Below, in pieces: positions 7,167 through 13,938 of a stretch of DNA of 13,938 nucleotides. Position 1 is the stretch's first letter; every line of letters begins with the position of its first letter. The stretch is from Acholeplasmataceae bacterium (GTDB lineage Bacteria; Bacillota_I; Bacilli_A; Acholeplasmatales; Acholeplasmataceae), in NCBI GenBank assembly GCA_028690555.1, contig JAQVBA010000027.1, positions 1 through 13,938 on the forward strand, given 5' to 3'. Position numbers and translations under genes: made by a program. The notes beneath the pieces were generated by a model that made no database searches, was not told where the DNA came from, and saw nothing but the letters and a program-made list of their open reading frames with translations.

Positions 7167-8166
7167 AGGTTGTGGAGCTAAACTCCAAACGGATGATCCA
7201 AAACAAATTGGATATGTAAAATCAATTGATAACGATTTTTGTCAATCATGTTTCAGGTTAAAAAATTATGGAGAAAGTCATGATCATTTTCATCCAGAAG
7301 ACTTACCAGTTTTAGAAAAAGATGCTTTAATTGTCATGGTAAGTTCAGTATTGAATTTAGATATGCTGTTCGAATATCCGGTGTATCGATATCAAAATGA
7401 AGCGACATTTGTTTATTTAATCAATCAAATCGATTTGCTGCCTAGACAGACAAATACCGATTTATTATTAGAGAATATCACAAAAAAAGCTAAACACATG
7501 AACATTCCATATTTGGATATCATCATGATGTCAGCTAAAAACCTACAAGATATAAAAAATCTTAATGACTATTTAAGTACATTTAAAAATCACCACATTT
7601 ACTTGATTGGTGTTCAAAATAGTGGTAAAACCACCATATTTAAAGCACTCACACATAATCAAGATGCATTAGCTTTTAAGAAAGCTGGTTTGACTCAAGA
7701 GCCACTTTATCAAAAACTAGATCATCAAGTGATTTGGGATATGCCGGGTTTATTTCAAAAAGGATATATTCACGAATTTTTACCATACGAAACATATAAA
7801 AAAATGATTCCAGATCGTGAAATTAAACCTCGAATTTACCAATTAAAAAAAGATCAAGCACTCATGATTGAAGGGTTAATTTCAATTACTGTTCCTAAAG
7901 CTTTGTCCGTGGTTTTATATCTTGATGATCAATTAAAAATTCATAAAACAAACGCCATGAGAGTCAAAGATTTATTAAATGAAGGAGATAAGCATTTTGA
8001 TATTTATTATGAGACCTATGAACAAAAAATGCTTAAAATTCCTGAAGGTAAACATCAAATGACTTTCGCAGACTTTGGATTTCTTCATGTTGAAGGACCA
8101 GTTACTGTTGAGATCATGTTGCCTAAAGGACTTCATTTATCATTAACGGAGGCTTTATTTAAATGA
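7144..8166 (+). CDS. yqeH: Circularly permuted ribosome-assembly GTPase YqeH
   Basis: GTPase required for 30S subunit assembly in Firmicutes. The 340 residues show an N-terminal four-cysteine zinc finger (Cys7, Cys10, Cys33, Cys36, with the signature FCQSCFRLKNYGE). The G motifs follow in permuted order: G4 NQID (94-97), G5 SAK (130-132), G1 GVQNSGKTT (156-164) and G3 DMPG (199-202). A C-terminal domain of about 130 residues fits the YqeH RNA/protein-binding region. Two substitutions stand out: G4 has Gln95 where NKxD is canonical, and G3 reads DMPG rather than DTPG. It overlaps yqeG by 23 bases and yqeK by four (ATGA). Bacillus has aroE, yqeI and nadD between yqeH and yqeK; these are missing here. 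Confidence 0.95.
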   Translation: MSKIMHCKGCGAKLQTDDPKQIGYVKSIDNDFCQSCFRLKNYGESHDHFHPEDLPVLEKDALIVMVSSVLNLDMLFEYPVYRYQNEATFVYLINQIDLLPRQTNTDLLLENITKKAKHMNIPYLDIIMMSAKNLQDIKNLNDYLSTFKNHHIYLIGVQNSGKTTIFKALTHNQDALAFKKAGLTQEPLYQKLDHQVIWDMPGLFQKGYIHEFLPYETYKKMIPDREIKPRIYQLKKDQALMIEGLISITVPKALSVVLYLDDQLKIHKTNAMRVKDLLNEGDKHFDIYYETYEQKMLKIPEGKHQMTFADFGFLHVEGPVTVEIMLPKGLHLSLTEALFK

Positions 8167-8735
8167 ACGAAAAATTAAGAGCATTCGTTAAAGAAAAATT
8201 TATCAATCATAAAGAGCGGTATCTACACACATGTGGTGTTGAAGAAGTTGCGATTGAACTTGCGCGTATTTATGATATATCGCTTGAAAAAGCTTCAATT
8301 GCTGCGCTTACTCATGACATACTTAAATACGATCCAGTTTTAGATCAAATCAAATATTTAGATGAAGAAACCATTTCTAAATTTAAAGATATCCCTGTGA
8401 TGTATCATGCATATGCAGCAGCAGCGTATATTGAAAAAGAATTAAACATAACAGATCAAGAAATCATCGACGCAGTTAAGTATCACGTATGGGGAAGATC
8501 CCATATGACAACACTTGAAAAGATTCTTTATGTGGCTGATTTTGCTGAGCCAAATCGGGCATTTCATGAAGCTAAAAAGATTCGAGAAATCGCTAAAAAA
8601 GATTTAGATCTAGCTTTGGTTTTAGCGATGAAATCAAGCATTGATTATTTAATCGAAAAAGGGATTAAACCATCCATTGAACAATATGAAGCATTCCATT
8701 ATTACGAGGAGGTAACACGTGGAAAAATTAAATAA
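8163..8735 (+). CDS. yqeK: HD-domain Ap4A hydrolase YqeK
   Basis: 190 residues of the YqeK family, shown in other Firmicutes to split diadenosine tetraphosphate symmetrically into two ADP. Visible metal-binding and catalytic residues are His22 in YLHTCGVEEVA, the HD pair His51-Asp52 in LTHDILK, the later His in MYHAYAAAAYI and in VKYHVWGRSHM, and Asp in TLEKILYVADFAEPNR. In many Firmicutes nadD is immediately upstream, and in several mollicutes it is fused to yqeK; here the protein begins directly with the HD domain and nadD must be elsewhere. GGAGG at 8148-8152 precedes the start, which overlaps the yqeH TGA. The 3' end overlaps rsfS by 17 bases. Confidence 0.93.
   Translation: MNEKLRAFVKEKFINHKERYLHTCGVEEVAIELARIYDISLEKASIAALTHDILKYDPVLDQIKYLDEETISKFKDIPVMYHAYAAAAYIEKELNITDQEIIDAVKYHVWGRSHMTTLEKILYVADFAEPNRAFHEAKKIREIAKKDLDLALVLAMKSSIDYLIEKGIKPSIEQYEAFHYYEEVTRGKIK
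8706..8713 (+). promoter_or_regulatory. Shine-Dalgarno site deciding the rsfS GTG start
   Basis: GAGGAGGT ends five bases before a GTG at 8719 and lies within the last codons of yqeK. Its strength and spacing identify the GTG as the rsfS initiation codon although no ATG is present. Confidence 0.85.
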
Positions 8736-9033
8736 AATTATTAAAGCATTAGAAGATTTAAAAGTAAAAGATTTAAAAGTATTCGACTTTGAAAAAACAT
8801 CACCATTTTATGATTATTTTGTCATTGCAACAACCAATGAACGCCAAGCAAATGCAGCGATTACACATTTAAAGACGGCCTTATTAGCGGATGAAATTCG
8901 CCATGTTGAAGGTAAAGGTGGCAGTTGGGTTTTAATTGATGCAACTGACGTAATTATTCATTTATTTAACGCAGATGATCGAGCTTATTATGGGTTTGAT
9001 CAAAGATTATTGGGCATTAAACGCGTTCAATAA
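8719..9033 (+). CDS. rsfS: Ribosomal silencing factor RsfS (YbeB/YqeL)
   Basis: Binds ribosomal protein uL14 on the 50S subunit and blocks subunit joining, dampening translation under nutrient shortage; it also assists 50S biogenesis. The 104 residues cover the whole compact fold: the family motif FYDYFVIATTNERQANAA near residue 30, GKGGSWVLIDATDVIIHLF near 75, and the C-terminal RAYYGFDQRL. Initiation is at GTG, with a near-perfect GAGGAGGT just upstream. The gene overlaps yqeK by 17 bases and yqeM by one (TAATG). The yqeK-rsfS-yqeM order is typical of Firmicutes. Confidence 0.96.
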   Translation: MEKLNKIIKALEDLKVKDLKVFDFEKTSPFYDYFVIATTNERQANAAITHLKTALLADEIRHVEGKGGSWVLIDATDVIIHLFNADDRAYYGFDQRLLGIKRVQ

Positions 9034-9674
9034 TGATTGCGAAATCTTATGATTTATTAATGGCTGATGTGGATTATGAAAAGTTGTTAAACTCTATAGA
9101 ACCCTATTTAAAAAAAGAAGATTTCATTTTAGATGCTGGCTGTGGTAGTGGATACCTTTTAGTTGAATTCATGAGTAAAGGATATCATGCCATCGGTGTT
9201 GATTTGGATTCTAGAATGTTATCACTTGCTTACGATAAACTCATTGCACTCAATTTTAATCCTGCACTCTATGAACATGATTTAAGACTTCCATTTCATG
9301 TTAAAGTCGATGTCATCGTCATGATGTTTGATGTCTTAAATTATTTTAAAGGTATCAAAAAAGTGATTAAAGAAGCTAAAATGGCATTAAAACCTGGAGG
9401 AAGATTAATTTTTGATGTTTATAAAGCATCTGTATTAGAAGATTATGATGGCTACATTGAAGCTGAGGAAGAACCTATTTCATATGTTTGGAAAATTAAT
9501 CGAGATAAAAATCGATTGATTCATCAAGTCATGATGGATGAAGAATCTGAAAAAGTCATCCAATATGTTCATCCTTTGACATATTATCAAGATGTTTTAG
9601 ATAGTTATGGATTTAAATATGAAATCAAAGAGGGAATTGATCCCAGAAAATATTACATCATCGCTTATGTTTAA
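9033..9674 (+). CDS. yqeM: YqeM-like class I SAM-dependent methyltransferase
   Basis: 213 residues with a Rossmann methyltransferase core: motif I LDAGCGSGYLL (Asp34 to Gly40), the acidic strand end GVDLDS (about 54), VIVMMFDVLNYF in the motif IV region, and LKPGGRLIFDVY in the post-motif region. The opening SYDLLMADVDYEKLL is the YqeM family start. The substrate is not established to my knowledge. It is the last gene of the greA-yqeM unit. Its TAA stop (9672-9674) forms the first three bases of the right arm of the terminator, so the last codons double as the left arm. Confidence 0.9.
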   Translation: MIAKSYDLLMADVDYEKLLNSIEPYLKKEDFILDAGCGSGYLLVEFMSKGYHAIGVDLDSRMLSLAYDKLIALNFNPALYEHDLRLPFHVKVDVIVMMFDVLNYFKGIKKVIKEAKMALKPGGRLIFDVYKASVLEDYDGYIEAEEEPISYVWKINRDKNRLIHQVMMDEESEKVIQYVHPLTYYQDVLDSYGFKYEIKEGIDPRKYYIIAYV

Positions 9675-9694
9675 GCGGTGTTTTTTATTTTTTT
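9659..9694 (+). terminator. Intrinsic terminator overlapping the yqeM stop
   Basis: A nine-base-pair stem CATCGCTTA (9659-9667) pairs with TAAGCGGTG (9672-9680) around a TGTT loop, with a single T-G wobble. It is followed at once by six T, one A and seven T. This is a canonical Rho-independent terminator ending the greA-yqeM transcription unit. Confidence 0.88.
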
Positions 9695-9719
9695 AAAGTA
9701 ATTTTAATGGGTTGATGAC

Positions 9720-9725
9720 TATTAT
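9720..9725 (+). promoter_or_regulatory. Possible -10 box for comEA-comEC
   Basis: TATTAT sits in the 48 bases between the terminator T-run and comEA. Some promoter is expected here because the terminator should stop upstream transcripts. No convincing -35 is visible at 16-18 bases upstream, and a TG lies one base out of the extended -10 register, so the call is weak. Confidence 0.3.
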
Positions 9726-9742
9726 AGGTTGAGGATAAAAAT

Positions 9743-10249
9743 ATGAAAAAAATATTGATAGTCTTTGGCCTAACACTCTTTTTAGCATTTGCAGTCATTC
9801 CTAAAAAAGAAGATCCAATTTATGTTCATCAAACTGCTGTTGAACTTAACATGTTCGAAGTAACGATTGAAGGACCTTTTCCTTATGCAGGAACGTATCA
9901 TTTTTTTGAACCAATCACCATATTAGAAGCATTAAAGTATGCAGGAGAACCTTATCAAGAGATCGATGATACATCAATTGTATATTCAGAACTTATTACA
10001 AGAAATAAAACGATTGATGTTCCTGAAGTTGGTATGGAACCAAATCAGCCACACTTATTAGTTAATATTAATGAAGCAAGTTTTAAAGAATTACTCGAAA
10101 TTCCACATATGACCGAACAAAGAGCAGCATCCTTAATCATTTATAGAGAATCAAATGGGCCATTTTTTAGTATTGATGACTTAATTCATGTGAAATATAT
10201 TGGGCAGGTAACCCTTGAAAATCTTAGACCATATATCACGTGCTCGTGA
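9743..10249 (+). CDS. comEA: Competence protein ComEA-like, membrane-anchored DNA-binding receptor
   Basis: Binds incoming double-stranded DNA at the outer face of the membrane in natural transformation. The 168 residues have a short basic start (MKK) and one hydrophobic anchor or signal (about 4-20). A SLBB-like segment follows (VTIEGPFPYAGTYHFFEP then ITILEALKYAGE, about 43-75). The C-terminal tandem helix-hairpin-helix domain (about 107-166) shows VNINEASFKELLEIP, YRESNGPFFSIDDLI and VKYIGQVTLENLRPYI. The first hairpin reads IPHMTEQRA where the usual form is LPGIGxxxA, a weakened DNA-contact loop. GAGGA at 9731-9735 supports this ATG. It follows the terminator and overlaps comEC by 35 bases. 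ComER and ComEB, frequent neighbours in Bacillus, are absent. Confidence 0.9.
   Translation: MKKILIVFGLTLFLAFAVIPKKEDPIYVHQTAVELNMFEVTIEGPFPYAGTYHFFEPITILEALKYAGEPYQEIDDTSIVYSELITRNKTIDVPEVGMEPNQPHLLVNINEASFKELLEIPHMTEQRAASLIIYRESNGPFFSIDDLIHVKYIGQVTLENLRPYITCS
10206..10217 (+). promoter_or_regulatory. AGG plus TTG initiation site of comEC
   Basis: AGG (10206-10208) lies six bases before a TTG at 10215. An in-frame TAA at 10209-10211 stops any longer reading, so TTG is the first possible start. The next in-frame ATG (10308) would delete the first membrane helix. Confidence 0.6.
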
Positions 10250-12308
10250 TCTCCATGTTGAAGGATACGTAATCTTTTTATTTTTACTGAGCTTAAGATT
10301 CTTTTGGATGATTCCAGTTTTGATTTTATATGTATATTTGCTCAGAAAGAAAATAAACTGGACATTATGTTGGATTTTATGTTCGATTTTATGGCTTCAA
10401 CACCTTTGGATTACGATTGATCACACACATGATTCAATTAAAGATCAAGTGTATGTCAATGAAGTGATTAGAACAGGTGATTATGATATTGTCATCATTC
10501 GATATCAAATGATGAAATATAGGTTTTATACATCATCTAATCTTTATGATTCAGGAGACTTGATTTTTATCGATGGTGATATCAATCAATTCCGTGGACA
10601 AACGATATGTCACGGATTTAATCCAAAAAACTTCTTTTTAAGTCAAGGCATAATGGGTGAGATCAATATTCATGACATTGAACTTGTAGAAAAAGGATTT
10701 AATTTAAATATCTTAAAAGATAAATTGAGTGAGCATATCGATCAATTAGTGTCAAAAGATTATATCAAATCGTTTATTTTCGGAGAAAAATCAATACCAA
10801 TCGAAGAACAAAACACGTATCAATCTTTAGGGATTATTTTTTTGTTTTCGATCTCAGGGCTTCACCTCTATGCTTTAACGTTCATCATTAAAAAAATCAT
10901 GTTTTATTTCAATTTAAATCAACGAACACAAAAATCACTCATTTTAAGCGTTTATCTCATTTTTCTTTATTTGTATAGTTTTTCTACAACAATCTTAAGA
11001 ATTTCTATGTTATATGTTTTCCACTGGATTAATGATCGGTTTTATTTAAAACTCACACACCTTGATCTCATCCAATGTGTTTTTTTCACACTCATTTTGT
11101 TAAATCCTTATTTAATCTATGATCAAGGACTATTCATCGTTTATCTCATTTTAAACTTGCTTGTTTTATTAAAACCGATCCTTCAAAGTAAGTATCAGAT
11201 GATTCGACAGTTAAAGGTAAGTGGTTTAATTCAAATCGTTTTGTTGCCATTTAAAACGATGAATTATCTCGTTTTATTGGTTTTAATGCCTCTCATTGTC
11301 TTTTTTCTTTCGGGTCCAGCATTTCTTTTAGCTTTTATGGCTTTATTTTTTAAACCGATTGATTACTTGTACTTAAATCTAATGACTTTGTTTTTTAGTT
11401 TTATTTCGAATGTAAGTACATTTGGCATTCGATTCTTTTTACCTGCATTACCTGCATTTTTCATCATGGTTTATTTCATAATCATTCTCTTAATTTTTTA
11501 TACAAATAATATCAAGAGAAAACTCATGGGGATTTTACTCGTTTTTTTATTGTTTTTTATCCAGACACTTAAACCTTATGATTTTAAAGTAGAAATCATG
11601 ATGCTTGATGTCGGCCAAGGAGACACCTTTTATTTTGAAAGTCGTGATTGCAAAATGATGATTGATAGTTATCAAGGCTCCTTAGATTTTTTACAAAATC
11701 GAGGGATTTATCAATTAGATTACTTATTTTTAACCCATTCAGATACTGATCACATCAAAGAAGCTTCTGAGATCACGAGACATATTAAAGTTGATCAAAT
11801 CGGTATTTCCTATTATGAATCATATCCAGAATTATACGGATCATTAATGCCTTTGAACCAAGGAAAGGAAATCACATGTGGAGATTTTAAAATTGATGTT
11901 TTAGGACCTATCAAACGCTATGAAAACAATAATGATAATTCACTCGTTTTAAAAATTCAAATTTATGATAAAACCTTACTATTTACTGGAGATATTGAAG
12001 AAGATGCTGAACATGATTTGATCCAAATTTATGGGATGAATCTAAAAAGTGATCTCCTTAAAGTGTCACATCATGGATCAATTACATCCACCAACAAAAA
12101 TTTTCTAGAACTGGTCAATCCAACCATGGCTTGGATATCTGCGGGTTATGAAAACAGGTTTGGTTTTCCTCACCCAGAAGTGATGGAGCGGTTAAAAGAA
12201 AAAAGTATTGAAATTTATCGAACAGATCAAGAGGGAACTATCCTTTTGATCTACGACGAAAAGAAGAGAAAGTGGATGGTTCATCTACCATTTAAAGACG
12301 ATTTTTAG
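10215..12308 (+). CDS. comEC: ComEC/Rec2 DNA uptake channel with C-terminal metallo-beta-lactamase domain
   Basis: Forms the inner-membrane channel that passes single-stranded DNA during transformation. The 697 residues are slightly shorter than Bacillus ComEC. Two membrane helices (about 18-42 and 50-66) are followed by an extracellular OB-like region (about 75-165). The competence core has the hallmark SGLH at 214-217 and roughly seven to nine further hydrophobic spans to about residue 450. A metallo-beta-lactamase domain starts near 458: MLDVGQGD (463-470), THSDTDH (507-513), LLFTGD, and SHHGS (His619, His620), ending with SAGYENRFGFPHPEV. HSDTDH keeps the metal ligands but lacks the usual following GG. 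The domain could be the nuclease that degrades the non-transported strand. Initiation is probably TTG, within comEA. Confidence 0.94.
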   Translation: MKILDHISRARDLHVEGYVIFLFLLSLRFFWMIPVLILYVYLLRKKINWTLCWILCSILWLQHLWITIDHTHDSIKDQVYVNEVIRTGDYDIVIIRYQMMKYRFYTSSNLYDSGDLIFIDGDINQFRGQTICHGFNPKNFFLSQGIMGEINIHDIELVEKGFNLNILKDKLSEHIDQLVSKDYIKSFIFGEKSIPIEEQNTYQSLGIIFLFSISGLHLYALTFIIKKIMFYFNLNQRTQKSLILSVYLIFLYLYSFSTTILRISMLYVFHWINDRFYLKLTHLDLIQCVFFTLILLNPYLIYDQGLFIVYLILNLLVLLKPILQSKYQMIRQLKVSGLIQIVLLPFKTMNYLVLLVLMPLIVFFLSGPAFLLAFMALFFKPIDYLYLNLMTLFFSFISNVSTFGIRFFLPALPAFFIMVYFIIILLIFYTNNIKRKLMGILLVFLLFFIQTLKPYDFKVEIMMLDVGQGDTFYFESRDCKMMIDSYQGSLDFLQNRGIYQLDYLFLTHSDTDHIKEASEITRHIKVDQIGISYYESYPELYGSLMPLNQGKEITCGDFKIDVLGPIKRYENNNDNSLVLKIQIYDKTLLFTGDIEEDAEHDLIQIYGMNLKSDLLKVSHHGSITSTNKNFLELVNPTMAWISAGYENRFGFPHPEVMERLKEKSIEIYRTDQEGTILLIYDEKKRKWMVHLPFKDDF

Positions 12309-12314
12309 TATAAT
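12309..12314 (+). promoter_or_regulatory. Putative -10 box of the holA promoter
   Basis: A perfect TATAAT starts at the base after the comEC TAG stop, with a start of transcription expected about 20 bases before the holA ATG. The best -35 candidates (CTACCA at 18-base spacing) match only three of six positions. The hexamer plus following AG is identical to the greA box. Confidence 0.55.
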
Positions 12315-12325
12315 AGAGATAACAT

Positions 12326-12332
12326 AAGGGGG
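12326..12332 (+). promoter_or_regulatory. Shine-Dalgarno site of holA
   Basis: AAGGGGG lies nine bases before the holA ATG at 12342. It is a purine-rich, slightly imperfect anti-16S match. Confidence 0.6.
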
Positions 12333-12341
12333 CAATATCAA

Positions 12342-13289
12342 ATGGCAGAATCAATCTATGTAATTTATGGCAATAATGACTTTTTACTCAATCTAACACT
12401 CCAACAAAAGATTGAAACTTTTGAGGTCGACCCCTTTAATATTATTCACTACGACCTTTTAGAAAATGCATCAGATGATGTCTTAGAAGACTTACAAACG
12501 GTTTCTTTTTTTGCTGAAAAGAAAGTCATTGTTGTGAGAAATATCCAAGCACTTGAACCCCAAGGTGAACCAGTGATTCAACGATGGGCATCTTATTTTG
12601 AAAAACCAAATCCAGATTGTATCTTAATCGTTGTTTTACAAGAATTATTAAATGAATCTTCTCCAATCGGGAAATTACTTCATACCTATGGTTATTTAGA
12701 AAAAATTAAAGAGATGGATAAAAAAGAATATCCAATCTTTGTTAGAAATCTATTTTCAAAGTATCAATATCAAATTACAGATCAAGCAATTGATGCTCTT
12801 TTAGAGAGAACCAATATGGATTTCCAATTAATTGCACAAGAAGCAGAAAAACTGATGTTGTTTTCTTATGACTCTAAGGTGATTGATGAAAAAGAAGTAT
12901 TACTTTTAGTAAGTCGTAATTTAGAAGAAAACATTTTTGAACTAACCAATGCTTTATTATCAAGAAACCAACAAAAAACGATTGAAATCTTTTATGATCT
13001 AGTCGCAAGAAATGAAGACCCCATTCGTATATTAAATAATATCGTTGGGAAAGTCAGAGAATTAATGCATGCAAAATTACTCATTGAAAAAGGCTATAGA
13101 AAAGATCAAATTGCAGATCATTTCAGAATTAAAAGCGGTAGAGCTTATTACTTAGTAAAAAATGCACAAGGTGTGACTTTTGAAATGTTAGAAACACATT
13201 TATCAAAACTTTCTAAACTAGATTATGAGATTAAAAGTGGACAAATTGATAAAAAGCTCGGTTTAGAACTTTATTTGTTAGGAGCATAA
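12342..13289 (+). CDS. holA: DNA polymerase III delta subunit
   Basis: Opens the sliding clamp as part of the clamp loader. The 315 residues begin with the family start SIYVIYGNNDFLLN, which replaces a Walker A loop and cannot bind ATP. They continue with the AAA-like fold (KKVIVVRNIQALE, then DCILIVVLQE), a middle segment with ALLERTNMDFQLIAQEAEKL, and the C-terminal collar region (ENIFELTNALLSRNQQKTIEI, then NEDPIRILNNIVGKVREL and KLGLELYLLG). It has its own likely promoter just after comEC. In Bacillus it (yqeN) also follows comEC, so the neighbourhood is conserved. The stop is one base from the start of the next gene. Confidence 0.94.
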   Translation: MAESIYVIYGNNDFLLNLTLQQKIETFEVDPFNIIHYDLLENASDDVLEDLQTVSFFAEKKVIVVRNIQALEPQGEPVIQRWASYFEKPNPDCILIVVLQELLNESSPIGKLLHTYGYLEKIKEMDKKEYPIFVRNLFSKYQYQITDQAIDALLERTNMDFQLIAQEAEKLMLFSYDSKVIDEKEVLLLVSRNLEENIFELTNALLSRNQQKTIEIFYDLVARNEDPIRILNNIVGKVRELMHAKLLIEKGYRKDQIADHFRIKSGRAYYLVKNAQGVTFEMLETHLSKLSKLDYEIKSGQIDKKLGLELYLLGA

Positions 13290-13290
13290 T

Positions 13291-13938
13291 ATGCTAAAAC
13301 ACGATAAAATTTTATTATTTGATTTTGAAACGACCGGCCTTGATGCTAGATTTGAAGAAATCATTGAAGTCGGTGCAGTCCTTTTAAAAAGAGTTGATGG
13401 ACAATATAAAGTCACAGATGAACTTTCCTTACTTGTCCAACCACACAAAAGATTACCAGATAAAATTGTTGAAATCACACATATCACCGATGAAATGCTC
13501 TTAAGAGAAGGTGTTACTCAAGAAGAAGCATTTCAACGTTTTTTTGAAATGTATGAAGATGAGCACACATTACTTGTCGCTTATAATATTTTATTTGATT
13601 TATCATTCATGATTGAATGGATGAAAAAATATCATAACCGTCATTTTATATTAAAAAATGACATTTTAGATGTCATGGCAATTTATAAAGATCGTCATCT
13701 TTTTCCGCATCGTTTAGAGGCTGCAGTCAAAACCTATATGATTTTAGAACCTAATACGCATCGTGCACTCGATGATATTAAAGCAACCCTCGAAGTGTTA
13801 AAAAAGATGGCATTAGAAAAAGATAATGTTGAAAAATATGTAAATGTGATTGGATATAATCCTAAATACCGTGTCACGCTTCAAATTCCATATGTGACAT
13901 ATGTTGCGCAACGCGGTGGACAACTAGAAATCGAAAAA
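13291..13938 (+). CDS. DEDDh 3'-5' exonuclease, DnaQ/PolC-epsilon-like, 3' end outside window
   Basis: Open from the ATG to the window edge, 216 codons without a stop. The exonuclease motifs are complete: ExoI FDFETTGL (Asp11, Glu13), ExoII YNILFDLSF (Asp103), and ExoIII HRALDD (His157, Asp162). A loop with ITHITDEML follows ExoI, as in the DNA polymerase III epsilon family. After about residue 180 comes a segment (NVIGYNPKYRVTLQIPYVTYV) outside the nuclease fold. It could be an RNA/DNA-binding or polymerase-contact tail, or the start of a longer protein. The ATG is preceded by GGAG (13281-13284) inside the end of holA, so the two genes are likely co-transcribed. It could be a separate proofreading subunit, a repair nuclease or an RNase T-like enzyme; the sequence does not decide. 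Confidence 0.87.
   Translation, partial: MLKHDKILLFDFETTGLDARFEEIIEVGAVLLKRVDGQYKVTDELSLLVQPHKRLPDKIVEITHITDEMLLREGVTQEEAFQRFFEMYEDEHTLLVAYNILFDLSFMIEWMKKYHNRHFILKNDILDVMAIYKDRHLFPHRLEAAVKTYMILEPNTHRALDDIKATLEVLKKMALEKDNVEKYVNVIGYNPKYRVTLQIPYVTYVAQRGGQLEIEK

Noticed and set aside
13278..13487. Minus-strand open frame of 69 codons across the holA end and the exonuclease start
   Set aside because: It is antisense to the conserved ExoI region of the downstream gene and shows no family features.

Overview
The window is a gene-dense, AT-rich stretch (GC about one third by eye). All recognisable genes are on the + strand and read towards the right. Its gene content and order are those of a low-GC Firmicutes-type chromosome that has lost cell-wall genes. 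UGA is a true stop: alaS, both U32 genes, trmR, greA, yqeH and comEA all end in TGA, and tryptophan is encoded by TGG. The standard code, the compact overlaps and the missing wall gene mltG point to an Acholeplasma-like or Izemoplasma-like tenericute rather than a Mycoplasma. This placement is an inference from content, not a database result.

Block 1 (1-6097) is a run of overlapping genes: the 3' part of alaS, ruvX, a DUF1292 gene (yrzB), trmR, two U32 'peptidase' genes (trhP1, trhP2) and a small HExxH metalloprotein. Apart from the last, this is the Bacillus alaS-yrrK-yrzB-yrrM-yrrN-yrrO order with ireB, mltG and udk absent. The trmR-trhP1-trhP2 trio is expected to make 5-methoxyuridine at wobble position 34 of tRNAs.

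Block 2 (6098-9694) starts at a TATAAT-type promoter in the only gap between block 1 and greA. It contains greA, yqeG, yqeH, yqeK, rsfS and yqeM, and closes with a strong intrinsic terminator whose right arm begins with the yqeM stop codon. The products serve transcription (GreA), ribosome assembly (YqeH, RsfS), Ap4A breakdown (YqeK), a HAD phosphatase (YqeG) and a methyltransferase (YqeM). Relative to Bacillus, aroE, yqeI and nadD are missing between yqeH and yqeK.

Block 3 (9695-12308) is comEA and comEC, the DNA-binding receptor and membrane channel of natural transformation, overlapping by 35 bases; comEB is missing. Block 4 (12309-13938) starts at a second TATAAT box directly after the comEC stop. 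It holds holA (DNA polymerase III delta subunit) and the first 216 codons of a DEDDh exonuclease that runs off the window.

There is no RNA gene, mobile element, CRISPR array or gene-free stretch longer than about 70 bases. The window is mostly conserved housekeeping DNA. The points worth a second look are the joined and pruned gene order, the tRNA wobble-modification cassette with a metalloprotein appended, the retained ComEA/ComEC pair, and a few sequence oddities inside known families. I did not find a convincing undescribed system.
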